The position numbers and the translations under genes are program-made. Shown one piece after another: positions 23,613-32,939 of a DNA stretch of 38,861 bases. Source of the stretch: Campylobacteraceae bacterium (GTDB taxonomy: Bacteria > Campylobacterota > Campylobacteria > Campylobacterales > Sulfurovaceae). The first letter of the stretch is position 1, and every line of letters begins with the position of its first letter. The notes under the pieces were generated by a model that made no database searches, was not told the DNA's origin, and worked only from the letters and a program-made list of their open reading frames with translations. The stretch lies in contig JALUKQ010000143.1 of the NCBI GenBank assembly GCA_027056485.1, forward strand, positions 13,778 through 52,638, in the 5' to 3' direction.

Positions 23613-23857
23613 TAAAAATTCCGTAAGCCATCAGAGAAAATTCCTTGGCTTTCGACACGTTTGTTAAATGCCTCAATAGCTTCAAGGTTCTCCTCTTTCC
23701 ATTTTTGTTCTTCTTTTTCTTTAACTAATTGATTAAGATATATCTCAAAATTTTTAGACAAATTAATATTATATGCTTTTGCTTTTTTCAAAAGGTCAGA
23801 GTTTATGGACAAATTGGTTGCTTTTTTAGGAGCTTCACTACTGTATGCTAAATTCAT
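23612..23857 (-). CDS. ccdA: CcdA-family antitoxin
   Basis: This 81-aa antitoxin has a ribbon-helix-helix N-terminal half (KKATNLSINSDLLKKAKAYNINLSK region, residues 11-35) and an intrinsically loose toxin-binding tail (KWKEENLEAIEAFNKRVESQGIFSDGLRNF region), matching the CcdA pattern of W-x-EN and a final D-x-x-RNF. AAAGGAT precedes the ATG. A perfect palindrome lies just upstream for autoregulation. Confidence 0.9.
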   Translation of the reverse strand: MNLAYSSEAPKKATNLSINSDLLKKAKAYNINLSKNFEIYLNQLVKEKEEQKWKEENLEAIEAFNKRVESQGIFSDGLRNF

Positions 23858-23874
23858 GCGTATCCTTTATGCGT

Positions 23875-23896
23875 ATATGTTATAAGTATAACATAT
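23875..23896. promoter_or_regulatory. 22-bp palindromic operator upstream of ccdA
   Basis: ATATGTTATA (23875-23884), AG, TATAACATAT (23887-23896): a perfect 10+2+10 palindrome 17 bases upstream of ccdA, touching the stop codon of the thioredoxin-like gene. A direct repeat ATGCGTAT (23856-23863 and 23869-23876) adjoins it. It is the likely CcdA binding site. Confidence 0.6.
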
Positions 23897-24285
23897 TATT
23901 TGTCATCTTCTACTAAAACCTCATATTTCTCCAACAACTCCATAATCTGCTCAGGCAACAGATACCCCTCATGTCGCCCTATCTCTGTTCCATTCTCGTC
24001 CCAAAATATAGAGGTAGGCAATACCTCTACATTAGAGTTAATGCCACCTAACATATCTTTGTCGGTGTTAATGTAGTAGATAGGTGTTTTAGGATACTTC
24101 TCTTTTATCTCTTTAAGATAGGGTGCCATGTGTTCACACCAAATGCACTCTGTCTTTCCAAACTGTACCATAAGCCTTTGACCTTTTGGAATGTCGACAA
24201 CTTTTACTTTTGGGATATCTCCAAAGTCATACCCAAATAACGATAAACTTAGAAAGCTCAATAATAGTATTTTCTTTAACATCAT
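23896..24285 (-). CDS. periplasmic thioredoxin-fold protein
   Basis: This 129-aa protein has a signal peptide (residues 1-18, LLLSFLSLSLFGYD), active-site CIWC (C47, C50) in FGKTECIWCEHMAPYL, and a cis-proline loop VLPTS. It resembles SoxW-like or DUF255-type periplasmic thioredoxins that keep partner cysteines reduced. AGGAG precedes the ATG. It lies 15 bases after the TolC-like gene and is probably in its operon. Confidence 0.82.
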   Translation of the reverse strand: MMLKKILLLSFLSLSLFGYDFGDIPKVKVVDIPKGQRLMVQFGKTECIWCEHMAPYLKEIKEKYPKTPIYYINTDKDMLGGINSNVEVLPTSIFWDENGTEIGRHEGYLLPEQIMELLEKYEVLVEDDK

Positions 24286-24300
24286 ATCTCCTTTTAAAAT

Positions 24301-25518
24301 TTAAAGTGCATCAGCTACGTTTATATACAATCCTAAAAGCTCCAACTGTGCATCTATTTTGTAAATCTCTTGGTCTATTTTACGTATCTGTAATGTATTA
24401 GCAACCTTTTGTGTGTCTAGTGATGTTCTATCACCCACCTCTTCTAACTCTTGAGCTGTTACCAACATACTTTCGTAGTGTTGGGCATCCTCTTTTGAGA
24501 GTTCTATCTTTTTATCTATAATATCTAAATGCTTCTGAATCAATCTATAGTTGTTAGCTATCTCTTTTTTCTTCTCATTTAGATTTATCTTGGCTGTTAA
24601 GTACTCTATTTTAGAGTTTTGAATATCAGATAAACTGTTAACAGATAGTGGTAGACTCACTTTAAAACCGTAGTTAAAGTACTCACGTTTTAGTGAGCTG
24701 TCTGGTCGTGCAAAGAGTGGATTTATGTCTTCATTTATGTAACGACCTGTAACAGATATTTCAGGTAGATACTTGGTTAGCGTCATAAATTTATTCTCTT
24801 TTTTCTCTTTAACTCTTAGAGTATCTCTTTTTAACTCTAACTGCTCTTTTTCATAACGCTCTTTGCTTATCATACCAAAGTTTGGAAGCGTTAAAGCGTA
24901 AGGATTGCTGTCACTTAGTAGGGTAAAATCATTCTCTAGTTTGGTAATAGATAGCTCTAACTCTAACTTAGAAGTGCTGTCTTGGTTCTTTTTTAACAAT
25001 GCTTGGTCATAGAGAGTTCTGTTTGTTAAACCCTCTTCGTAGCTCTCTTTTTGTATCTGAATATCTATCTTATCATTCTCAATCATTAGAGCCAATTTTT
25101 CTAACTGATACTTAGATTTTTTAAGATTATAAAGAATGCTCAACGCTTGTGAAATTGCCCCTCTACGTTGTAGCTCAATATCAATATCATTGGCTTTTCC
25201 CAATGCTTTTGCATACTTTATAGCAGACCAAATACCACCCATTTTAAAAATAGGCTGGTCAACTGAAACCACAAACTGTTGGGTATCAATAGCATCTCCA
25301 AACTGGGTGGTATAGTTTTTGGAGTATTGAAGCATGATGGGGTTTATCCATGACTTTTCTAACTGTTTGGTTTGAATATCACTCTGCTCTACTTGCTGTT
25401 TTATGAGTTCATTTTTGTCGGCTGAGAGTATGTTACTTAGTTCACTCTCTGCCAAAAGTGGTGAGAGTAAAAAACTACAAAGAATTAAGTGCTTCTTCAA
25501 AACGCTTAAATCCTTCAT
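24301..25518 (-). CDS. TolC-family outer-membrane efflux protein
   Basis: This 405-aa protein has a signal peptide (LILCSFLLSPLLAESEL, residues about 10-26) and two repeats of long coiled-coil helices separated by short beta pieces (FGDAIDTQQFVVSVDQP; FNYGFKVSLPLS), the outer-membrane factor pattern. It begins inside argD (44-base overlap); a TTG at 25500 preceded by AAGGA would also give a good signal peptide. No pump or fusion protein lies beside it, so its inner-membrane partners are elsewhere. It is slightly shorter than typical TolC. Confidence 0.82.
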   Translation of the reverse strand: MKDLSVLKKHLILCSFLLSPLLAESELSNILSADKNELIKQQVEQSDIQTKQLEKSWINPIMLQYSKNYTTQFGDAIDTQQFVVSVDQPIFKMGGIWSAIKYAKALGKANDIDIELQRRGAISQALSILYNLKKSKYQLEKLALMIENDKIDIQIQKESYEEGLTNRTLYDQALLKKNQDSTSKLELELSITKLENDFTLLSDSNPYALTLPNFGMISKERYEKEQLELKRDTLRVKEKKENKFMTLTKYLPEISVTGRYINEDINPLFARPDSSLKREYFNYGFKVSLPLSVNSLSDIQNSKIEYLTAKINLNEKKKEIANNYRLIQKHLDIIDKKIELSKEDAQHYESMLVTAQELEEVGDRTSLDTQKVANTLQIRKIDQEIYKIDAQLELLGLYINVADAL

Positions 25519-26659
25519 CTATCTCAGCTGTACTAATAGTTAAAGCAGGTAAAAAACGAACCGTATTTCGTCCAGCAGGAAGTACAATCAGTTTCTTCTC
25601 CATTGACTTTGTTAAAACAGCTTTCATGGTATCGTTATCTTTCGCACGTAAGCCTCGCATCAGTCCTAAGCCTACTTCTTCGGTAAAGAGATTTGAGTAC
25701 TTTTTCTGTATCTCTTTTAATTTAACTGTAAAGTACGCCAAAGTTTCAGTAAGTTTTCCTTGTTCATCTAAAGCCTGTAACACTTCAAGAACAGCTAAAC
25801 CAGCCGTGGTACTAAGGTAGTTACCACCAAAAGTACTACCATGGTCACCTGCTACCAATACATCTTTATGCTTAGTCATAACTGCACCTATGGGTACACC
25901 TCCACCAAGTCCTTTTGCCATGGTGATAATGTCTGGTTCTATCTCATACATATTTGAAGCCAACATTGCCCCTGTACGGTAGATTCCTGTTTGAACCTCA
26001 TCTACAATAAGCAGTACATCTTGCTCTTTTAAATGCTGTGCTAGTTTTTGAATTGCCTCTTTTTCAAAGGGTTGTACTCCACCCTCACCTTGAACAAGCT
26101 CTATCATAACTGCTACTGTCTCATCATCTAGGTTTTCATAGACGGCATCTAACCCCTCTACATAAGAGAAACCTGCTGGGTATGGTGAGAAGTTAGGAGT
26201 ATGAAAGCTCTCTTGTCCTGTTGCTTTAACAGTTGTAATAGTTCGTCCATGAAAAGAGTGTTCTAGGGTAATGACCTTATAACGCTTTTTATCAAACTTA
26301 GTCTCACCATATTTACGGGCTATTTTAATGGCTCCCTCATTAGCTTCTGCTCCTGAGTTGGCAAAGAAGATTCCTCCGTCATAATTGGCTAAAGTGCATA
26401 TTTTCTCTGCTAGTTTAGCTTGTGGCTCAATTACTTGTAGGTTTGAGATATGGATAATCTTCTCTACTTGCTCTTGCAGGGCTTTTACCAAAGTTGGGTT
26501 GTTGTGTCCTACAGAGTTTACTGCTATGCCTGATGCAAAGTCAATGTAGTCGTCTCCATTTTCAGCATATAGAGTTGAACCCTCTCCTTTTACGAAGTTA
26601 GTATAGTTTCGGTTGTATGTTTGCAGAACATACTTTTTGTCTAGTTCTTCTAGTGTCAT
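25475..26659 (-). CDS. argD: acetylornithine aminotransferase (class III PLP enzyme)
   Basis: This 394-aa enzyme converts N-acetylglutamate semialdehyde to acetylornithine in arginine synthesis. Landmarks are YIDFASGIAVNSVGH, FFANSGAEANEGAIKIAR, HSFHGRT, LLIVDEVQTGIYRTG and the PLP-lysine segment ITMAKGLGGGVPIGAV. It may also act on succinyldiaminopimelate, as ArgD does elsewhere. The TolC-like gene starts within its 3' end. Confidence 0.93.
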   Translation of the reverse strand: MTLEELDKKYVLQTYNRNYTNFVKGEGSTLYAENGDDYIDFASGIAVNSVGHNNPTLVKALQEQVEKIIHISNLQVIEPQAKLAEKICTLANYDGGIFFANSGAEANEGAIKIARKYGETKFDKKRYKVITLEHSFHGRTITTVKATGQESFHTPNFSPYPAGFSYVEGLDAVYENLDDETVAVMIELVQGEGGVQPFEKEAIQKLAQHLKEQDVLLIVDEVQTGIYRTGAMLASNMYEIEPDIITMAKGLGGGVPIGAVMTKHKDVLVAGDHGSTFGGNYLSTTAGLAVLEVLQALDEQGKLTETLAYFTVKLKEIQKKYSNLFTEEVGLGLMRGLRAKDNDTMKAVLTKSMEKKLIVLPAGRNTVRFLPALTISTAEIDEGFKRFEEALNSL

Positions 26660-26691
26660 CTATATTTTTCCTAAATTTTTATTATCTTTGA

Positions 26692-26723
26692 ACTCGTACC
26701 GAAGCTGGAGCTTATGAACGAGT
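26692..26723. repeat. REP-like palindrome, copy 1 (degenerate)
   Basis: ACTCGT (26692-26697) pairs with ACGAGT (26718-26723), with inner arms AAGCT-GG-AGCTT. It matches the widespread CTCGTTCC-AAGCT-GG-AGCTT palindromes, but the outer part has decayed (ACC against ATGA). Confidence 0.6.
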
Positions 26724-26759
26724 AAATGCTATTTTTCTACTATTCATATTCTCATATGT

Positions 26760-26782
26760 GTTCCCACCGAGACGGTGGGAAC
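26760..26782. repeat. REP-like palindrome, copy 2
   Basis: GTTCCCACC (26760-26768), GAGAC loop, GGTGGGAAC (26774-26782): a perfect 9-bp stem, followed by AAGAG. This is the GTTCCCAC/GTGGGAAC type usually mobilised by RAYT (IS200-like) transposases. It lies at the 3' end of the HIT gene and may also act as a transcript-end hairpin. Confidence 0.7.
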
Positions 26783-26797
26783 AAGAGAAAATGCTCC

Positions 26798-27151
26798 CTA
26801 CAAGCTCTTATTCGCTTCATCTTTATAATGTCCAAATGGAAGCTTTGCACCACCTAAAACATGAAAATGCAGATGGTGGACTTCTTGTCCTCCATCGTCT
26901 CCATTGTTGGTAATAAGCCTATAACCTGACTTATCTATACCTGTTAATGTTGCTACCTCTTGAATAAATGGTGTCATAGCAGCCATAGTCTCAGAACTTA
27001 CCTCTTGAAAACAATCTACATGTTTTTTAGGAATAACCAAAACGTGAATAGGTGCTTTTGGGTATAGATCATGAAATGCGATAAAATCATCATTTTCTAA
27101 AATCTTATTACTTGGTATCTCACCCTCTACTATTTTGCAAAAAATACACAT
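26798..27151 (-). CDS. HIT-family nucleotide-binding protein (HinT-like)
   Basis: This 117-aa purine nucleoside phosphoramidase-type protein carries the histidine-triad motif VHHLHFHVLGG (H93, H95, H97), N-terminal zinc ligands C2 and C5 (CIFCKIVEGEIPS) and the middle block HVLVIPKKHV. Length is normal for HinT. It is divergent from pheS. Confidence 0.92.
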   Translation of the reverse strand: MCIFCKIVEGEIPSNKILENDDFIAFHDLYPKAPIHVLVIPKKHVDCFQEVSSETMAAMTPFIQEVATLTGIDKSGYRLITNNGDDGGQEVHHLHFHVLGGAKLPFGHYKDEANKSL

Positions 27152-27233
27152 TATTTATCCTTTATTATTTGAATGTCTTAAAAAATTATGAAAAATTATA
27201 TCACATTCAATCCCATTATTAGTATATTTTGGA

Positions 27234-27239
27234 TAAAAT
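27234..27239 (+). promoter_or_regulatory. -10 box of the pheS-pheT-aroA operon
   Basis: TAAAAT in TTGGATAAAATCGCAC, about 45 bases upstream of the pheS start. It is the best candidate in the divergent HIT-pheS gap; no attenuator or leader peptide with Phe codons is visible. Confidence 0.4.
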
Positions 27240-27285
27240 CGCACAATTATTAATTGAATTATACATAAATTGAACAGAGGTTATT

Positions 27286-28278
27286 TTGGAAAATTTAGAA
27301 GAACGAATTGAACAGGCTAATACGCTTGAAGCACTGGAGAAAGTTCGTATTGAACTTTTTGGGAAAAAAGGTGCTTTGGCTGCAGAGTTTGCAAAACTCA
27401 AAGATGTACCAGGTCCAGAGAAAAAAGCATTTGCTGAGGGACTCAATAAAAACAAAGCTAAGCTTCAAGCTGTTTACGATGAACGCTATGAGTTACTTAA
27501 AAAAGAGGAGATAGAGCGTCTACTAAAAGCAGAAGCCATAGATGTTTCCCTCTACAACAACCTAAATGAAAAAGGTGCTCTGCACCCAGTTATGGCAACC
27601 ATGGATAAGATTATAGACTACTTTGTAGCATTAAACTTCTCTATAGAAGATGGACCTAAAGTTGAGGATGACTTCCATAACTTTGAAGCACTAAACTTAC
27701 CTAAAAACCACCCTGCACGTGATATGCAAGATACATTTTTCTTTAAAGATGGAGCTGTCTTACGTACCCATACCTCACCTGTGCAGATAAGAACCATGTT
27801 GGCACAAAAACCACCTATTCGTATGATTGCACCTGGTGCTGTTTTTAGAAAAGATTATGACATTACCCATACACCTATGTTTCACCAGATAGAAGGTTTG
27901 GTTGTAGGAGAAGTTGGTGAAGTAAGTTTTGCTAACCTAAAGTCTGTTATGTCTGACTTTTTACACTATATGTTTGGTGATGTGGAGATACGCTTTAGAC
28001 CAAGCTTCTTCCCGTTTACTGAGCCATCTGCTGAAGTTGATATCTCTTGTATCTTCTGTGAAGGTGAAGGGTGTCGCGTCTGTTCACATACAGGTTGGCT
28101 AGAGGTACTTGGTTGTGGTATTGTTGATGAAAATGTCTTCAAAGCCGTTAACTATAAAAATGTAAGTGGATATGCCTTTGGATTGGGTATTGAAAGATTT
28201 GCCATGTTATTACACAAAATCCCAGACCTTCGAATGTTATTTGAAGGCGATACACGTTTATTGGAGCAGTTTAGATGA
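27286..28278 (+). CDS. pheS: phenylalanine-tRNA ligase alpha subunit
   Basis: This 330-aa protein starts with TTG at 27286, five bases after GAGG. A coiled-coil N-terminus is followed by the class II catalytic core: motif 2 region [11 protein letters not shown] and [39 protein letters not shown], and motif 3 [14 protein letters not shown]. The insert CIFC...CRVC (four cysteines before [10 protein letters not shown]) is the usual zinc-like PheS element. It overlaps pheT by four bases (ATGA). Confidence 0.97.
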   Translation: MENLEERIEQANTLEALEKVRIELFGKKGALAAEFAKLKDVPGPEKKAFAEGLNKNKAKLQAVYDERYELLKKEEIERLLKAEAIDVSLYNNLNEKGALHPVMATMDKIIDYFVALNFSIEDGPKVEDDFHNFEALNLPKNHPARDMQDTFFFKDGAVLRTHTSPVQIRTMLAQKPPIRMIAPGAVFRKDYDITHTPMFHQIEGLVVGEVGEVSFANLKSVMSDFLHYMFGDVEIRFRPSFFPFTEPSAEVDISCIFCEGEGCRVCSHTGWLEVLGCGIVDENVFKAVNYKNVSGYAFGLGIERFAMLLHKIPDLRMLFEGDTRLLEQFR

Positions 28279-30608
28279 TAGTTACAAGAACTTGGTTAAA
28301 TAACTTTATAGACCTAAGTGAAGTGAGTGATGAGACTCTTTTTAAGAGTTTAAACGCTATTGGATTAGAGGTAGATAATATTAGAACCTATACCATTCCT
28401 GATAAAATCATCGTAGGTAAAATAGTTTCTGTTGAGAAACACCCCGATGCAGATAAGCTTAATGTTTGTCAAATTGATATCGGTTCTGATGTACGCCAAA
28501 TAGTATGTGGAGCTGCCAATATAGTTGATGCCCAGTACGTTGCAGTAGCAACCATTGGAGCAAAATTAGGAGAAGATTTTGAGATAAAACATGCAAAACT
28601 TCGTGGTGTAGAGAGTGAAGGTATGGTCTGTTCTGCTTCAGAACTAGGGTTACCAGATATTGGTGATGGAATTTTGATACTTGATGATAGTATAGGTGAA
28701 CTTATCATTGGTAAAGAACTAAATGAGTATAAAAAACTTGCAGATACCGTCATAGAGATAGAACTTACAGCAAACCGTGGTGACTGTCTATCTGTACATG
28801 GTGTAGCTAGAGATTTATCTGCTGTTTTAAACCTCCCTATAACAGATTTTGACTATGAGAGTCAAAGCCTAGAAAAACTTGGATTAGCTCGTGTTTCTAA
28901 ACTTGAGACCAATGGAGTCATTGATGCTTCAGTTCAATATGTTATGGCAAATATGGAAGAGATTCATACCTCTTTACTTTTTGCTTTACGATTAGCATTT
29001 ATAGATAAGTTAAAATTAGATGCACTAGAAAACATATTGAGCTATATTACACATACTACAGGGGTTATACTTCGTGCTTATGATGTGAGTGACATAGATT
29101 TAGAAAATGAAGAGAAAGTTGTTATTAACCTATCTAACAACGAAGGGATTATTAATGTTTTTATTAATGAGAAACCTTGTTCGCAAATAGGCATCAAACA
29201 AATTGAAGAGAGTAAAGCCAATGAGAACTCCTCAAGGGTTCTTTTTGAAGCATCTTATATTCAACCTACACAGCTAGTAGATATTGTATCTGAGCATAAA
29301 TTAGAAACTGATGAACTCTATTATAATACATCTAGAGGTTCTGAACCTCAACTCTCTTTTTCTATTGATTACCTTACTTATTTATTTGAGAGTTATAACA
29401 AGTGTAAACTTTATAATGGAGTTATCTCTTTAGATAATGAACGAGAAGATAAAATCATTACTATTGGGACAGATGAAATTTCAAAACTTATTGGTCATGA
29501 GATTGATAAATCTGAGATAATAAGAATTTTAACTTCTTTAGGGTTTACAGTTCAAAACTCTAATGAAGAGAACTTTGGAGTAACAGTACCTGAGTTTAGA
29601 CATGATATGGAAAATATTCAAGATATTACAGAAGAGATTGTACGTATATTTGGTATTGACAATATAGACGCAAAACCATTGCAGTTTAAAGAAGCTCAAC
29701 GAACCAACAGTACGACACATAAATACTATGCAAAAAAAGAGTTACGTTCACGTGCTGTTGCAGCAGGTTTTGATGAGAATATCTCTTTTGCTTTTTCAGA
29801 TAAGAAACTTCTTGAAAAATATAATTTTCCTTTTATAAAAGAAGAGTTAGATATCATCAACCCAATTACTACTGACCTAAATACATTAAGAACAACTATA
29901 AGTATAAATCTTTTACAAGCTGCACAGAGAAACTTAAACTATTCACAACGCTCAACAGCTCTTTTTGAGATAGGTACTATTTTTGATGAAAACCGTGAAG
30001 AGAAAGAGCTTCTTTCGCTTATCTATTCTGGTCAAAAAGAGAGTGAATATGTAGGAAATAGTGGAAAACCAAAGAATATTGATTTTGATAGCTTCGTGAG
30101 AAAACTATCGGCCATTCTTGGTAACTTTGAACTTAGAACTTCTACAAGAGACAATGCACTGTTACACCCTTACCAATCTGCCGATATTATTGTCAATAAT
30201 CAGATTTGTGGATACTTAACAAAACTGCACCCTATAGTAAGAGATGATTTTGATTTAGATGAGACATTTATAGCTGAAATAGAATTTGATGCACTGATAC
30301 CCAAACATATAGATGCTAAAGCTATCTCTAAATTTCAAGGAGTCTATAAAGATTTGAGTTTAGTAGTTAATAAGACCATACCTTATTCTCAAATCTCAAC
30401 CACCATTAAATCTTTAGCACTTCCTCTTTTAAATAAATGCTATCCTATAGATGTTTATGAAGATGAACAGCTAGGTGAGGAGAAAAGTTTAACACTGCGT
30501 CTTTTTATTCAAGCCTTAGATAAAACTTTAGATGATAATGATATTGACTCAACAGTCAATAGGATTATAGAGACACTTCATACAGAGTATGGGGCAACAT
30601 TACGATGA
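28275..30608 (+). CDS. pheT: phenylalanine-tRNA ligase beta subunit
   Basis: This 777-aa protein has an EMAP-type tRNA-binding domain (residues about 40-150, [26 protein letters not shown] region), B1 region with [21 protein letters not shown], a divergent B3/B4 editing region (about 210-370), B5 ([20 protein letters not shown]), a catalytic-like core with [21 protein letters not shown], and a C-terminal FDX-ACB domain ([16 protein letters not shown]). The B3/B4 part is hard to align by eye and is AT-rich, so editing capacity cannot be judged. It overlaps aroA by four bases. Confidence 0.96.
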   Translation: MIVTRTWLNNFIDLSEVSDETLFKSLNAIGLEVDNIRTYTIPDKIIVGKIVSVEKHPDADKLNVCQIDIGSDVRQIVCGAANIVDAQYVAVATIGAKLGEDFEIKHAKLRGVESEGMVCSASELGLPDIGDGILILDDSIGELIIGKELNEYKKLADTVIEIELTANRGDCLSVHGVARDLSAVLNLPITDFDYESQSLEKLGLARVSKLETNGVIDASVQYVMANMEEIHTSLLFALRLAFIDKLKLDALENILSYITHTTGVILRAYDVSDIDLENEEKVVINLSNNEGIINVFINEKPCSQIGIKQIEESKANENSSRVLFEASYIQPTQLVDIVSEHKLETDELYYNTSRGSEPQLSFSIDYLTYLFESYNKCKLYNGVISLDNEREDKIITIGTDEISKLIGHEIDKSEIIRILTSLGFTVQNSNEENFGVTVPEFRHDMENIQDITEEIVRIFGIDNIDAKPLQFKEAQRTNSTTHKYYAKKELRSRAVAAGFDENISFAFSDKKLLEKYNFPFIKEELDIINPITTDLNTLRTTISINLLQAAQRNLNYSQRSTALFEIGTIFDENREEKELLSLIYSGQKESEYVGNSGKPKNIDFDSFVRKLSAILGNFELRTSTRDNALLHPYQSADIIVNNQICGYLTKLHPIVRDDFDLDETFIAEIEFDALIPKHIDAKAISKFQGVYKDLSLVVNKTIPYSQISTTIKSLALPLLNKCYPIDVYEDEQLGEEKSLTLRLFIQALDKTLDDNDIDSTVNRIIETLHTEYGATLR

Positions 30609-31891
30609 AAAGTGTAAACATTGAAAAATGCTCTAAAGCATTCTCTTTAGAGTGTTCTGATATAGCACCTGACAAGTCTATATCTCATCGTTGTGCTATG
30701 TTTTCTCTTTTAAGTGATAAACCCTCTTTTATTAAAAACTTCCTTTTAGGGGAAGATACTTTAGCTTCTCTCTCAATTGCACAACAATTGGGTGCAGAAG
30801 TCATAAGAGATAATGCATATATCTCTATCACCCCTCCTAAAAAGCTTACAGAACCAGACAACATTTTAGACTGTGGAAATGCAGGAACAGGGATGAGACT
30901 TTACTCTGGTCTGCTTGCTGGTCTAGAGGGTTCATTTATTTTAACGGGTGATAAATACCTACGTTCGAGACCCATGAACAGAGTTACCATACCATTACGA
31001 GATATAGGTGCAAAAATAGATGGAAGAGAAAATGGGAACTTAGCACCTCTGGCTATACGTGGTGAAAAGTTAAAATCATTCCGTTACAACTCACCTATTG
31101 ACTCAGCTCAAGTAAAATCTGCTCTTATTTTAGCAGGACTTCAAGCCGATAAAAACTCTTTCTATAAAGAAGAACTTTTATCACGAGACCATACAGAAAG
31201 AATGTTACGTGGAATGGGTGCAGATATTAAGACAAATGAAGATGGCTGGATAGAGATAGAACCTCTAACAGAACCATTAAAGCCACTAAACATTACTGTA
31301 CCTGCTGACCCTTCAAGTGCTTTCTTTTTTGCAGTAGCAGCTGCCATTACCCCAAATGCTAAAGTTATTATTAAAAATGTAACACTTAATCCAACAAGAA
31401 TAGAAGCTTATAAAATACTACTTAGCATGGGTGCTGACCTTAGCTTTATTGAGAGAGAAAATATCTATGAACCTATTGGGGACATAGAGGTCTCTTATAA
31501 TGGTAAACTACAAGCAGTAAGCATTGAAAAAAATATTGCATGGCTTATAGATGAACTCCCTGCTTTAGCTATTGCAATGGCTGTAGCTAATGGAAAAAGT
31601 AGTGTTAAAAATGCTAAAGAGCTAAGAGTAAAAGAGAGTGATAGAATATCAACTGTTATTAATGGATTAAATCTCTGTAATATCCAAACGATAGAACATC
31701 ACGATGGCTATGAAATTATTGGTGAAGAGTTAAAAGAAGCAACTATTAACAGTCATGGTGATCATAGAATTGCAATGAGTTTTGCCATCGCTGGTCTACA
31801 ATGTGGAATGAGAATTGAAGATACAGCCTGTATAGAAACTTCTTTCCCAAACTTCTTTGATATACTCTCACAAATAACAACAGTAGAATAA
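30605..31891 (+). CDS. aroA: 3-phosphoshikimate 1-carboxyvinyltransferase (EPSP synthase)
   Basis: This 428-aa shikimate-pathway enzyme is identified by [62 protein letters not shown] and [14 protein letters not shown]. The NAGTGMR sequence is the glyphosate-sensitive-type substrate loop in form. Its coupling to pheST makes an aromatic amino-acid operon, as in other Campylobacterota. Confidence 0.96.
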   Translation: MKSVNIEKCSKAFSLECSDIAPDKSISHRCAMFSLLSDKPSFIKNFLLGEDTLASLSIAQQLGAEVIRDNAYISITPPKKLTEPDNILDCGNAGTGMRLYSGLLAGLEGSFILTGDKYLRSRPMNRVTIPLRDIGAKIDGRENGNLAPLAIRGEKLKSFRYNSPIDSAQVKSALILAGLQADKNSFYKEELLSRDHTERMLRGMGADIKTNEDGWIEIEPLTEPLKPLNITVPADPSSAFFFAVAAAITPNAKVIIKNVTLNPTRIEAYKILLSMGADLSFIERENIYEPIGDIEVSYNGKLQAVSIEKNIAWLIDELPALAIAMAVANGKSSVKNAKELRVKESDRISTVINGLNLCNIQTIEHHDGYEIIGEELKEATINSHGDHRIAMSFAIAGLQCGMRIEDTACIETSFPNFFDILSQITTVE

Positions 31892-31946
31892 TAAAAAATT
31901 ATAACTTTTACGGGAACATTGCCCACTCTACGATAAGGAATAAAAA

Positions 31947-32783
31947 ATGAAAATAGAACTTGCATCCAATTATGGCTTTTGCTATGGTGTAAAACGTGCC
32001 ATAGAAATAGCAGAAAAACATCAAAATAGCTTTACCTATGGTCCACTTATTCATAACAAAGATGAAATCAATCGGCTAAAAATTGGCTTTAATATTGGAT
32101 TGGTAGAAAAAATGGAAGATATTGATAGCGATAATACCATTGTGATTAGAACCCATGGAATCCCAAAAGATGAACTTGCAACACTGAAAAAACAAGATAA
32201 TAAAATCATTGATGCTACCTGTCCTTATGTTACAACTCCTCAAAATATTGTAGAAAAAATGAGTTCAGAGGGTTACTCTGTTGTTATATTTGGAGACAAA
32301 GCACACCCTGAAATAAAAGGTGTTGTCTCCTATGCAGAACATCAAGAACATACATTTATTGTTTTAACTCCTGAAGAGTTAGATGTATTACCTTTAAAAA
32401 ATAAAGTTGCTTTGGTCTCTCAAACAACAAAAAAACCAGAAGATTTTACAAAAATAGTTGATGCACTGATTACAACACATAAAGAGGTTAGAGTTTTTAA
32501 TACTATATGTAATGCAACCTTTGAAAACCAAGATGCAGCATCTGCATTAGCAAAAAGAGCTGATATCATGATTGTTATAGGGGGAAAACACTCTTCTAAT
32601 ACAAAAATGTTACATAGTATTTCACAAAATGATTGTCAAGATAGTTATCTTATAGAAAATGAAAGTGAACTTCAAGAGTCTTGGTTTAAAAATAAAAACC
32701 TTTGTGGAATTTCAGCAGGTGCCTCAACACCAGATTGGATTGTTCAAAATGTTATTAATAAAATTCAACTAATAGTTAACTAA
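31947..32783 (+). CDS. ispH: 4-hydroxy-3-methylbut-2-enyl diphosphate reductase
   Basis: This 278-aa [4Fe-4S] enzyme makes IPP and DMAPP in the last step of the MEP pathway. The three cluster cysteines are in NYGFCYGVKRA (C12), DATCPYVT and NTICNAT; HxE-type blocks RTHGIP and GDKAHPEIKG are present, and the C-terminus has GISAGASTPDWIV. AAGGA precedes the ATG. It lies 55 bases after aroA. Confidence 0.96.
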   Translation: MKIELASNYGFCYGVKRAIEIAEKHQNSFTYGPLIHNKDEINRLKIGFNIGLVEKMEDIDSDNTIVIRTHGIPKDELATLKKQDNKIIDATCPYVTTPQNIVEKMSSEGYSVVIFGDKAHPEIKGVVSYAEHQEHTFIVLTPEELDVLPLKNKVALVSQTTKKPEDFTKIVDALITTHKEVRVFNTICNATFENQDAASALAKRADIMIVIGGKHSSNTKMLHSISQNDCQDSYLIENESELQESWFKNKNLCGISAGASTPDWIVQNVINKIQLIVN

Positions 32784-32794
32784 ATCATATAAAA

Positions 32795-32827
32795 ATAACT
32801 TTAAAGAATATTTTACTTTAAAGTTAT
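32795..32827 (+). terminator. 12-bp hairpin after ispH
   Basis: ATAACTTTAAAG (32795-32806), 9-base loop, CTTTAAAGTTAT (32816-32827): a perfect but AT-only stem 11 bases after the ispH stop. No U tract follows, so it may be a transcript-end or protective hairpin. Confidence 0.5.
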
Positions 32828-32898
32828 CAGTACCTTCCTTCATTTCACTATATCATCACATATTCTTATGTTTTCATTATCTATTAAAAAAAAAAGAG

Positions 32899-32904
32899 TA
32901 TAAT
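32899..32904 (+). promoter_or_regulatory. -10 box of rpsA
   Basis: TATAAT following an A10 run in AAAAAGAGTATAATAGCGC, about 36 bases upstream of the rpsA ATG. The poly-A block upstream resembles an UP-like element. Confidence 0.65.
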
Positions 32905-32939
32905 AGCGCAAAATTAGGCACAAGCAAGGATTAGTAAGT

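Noticed and set aside
26692-26782. CRISPR repeats
   Set aside because: Two different palindromes, no identical repeats or regular spacers, no cas genes.
27172-27210. TGAATGT...ACATTCA inverted repeat between the HIT gene and pheS
   Set aside because: Seven-base arms with a long AT-rich spacer are expected by chance at this base composition.
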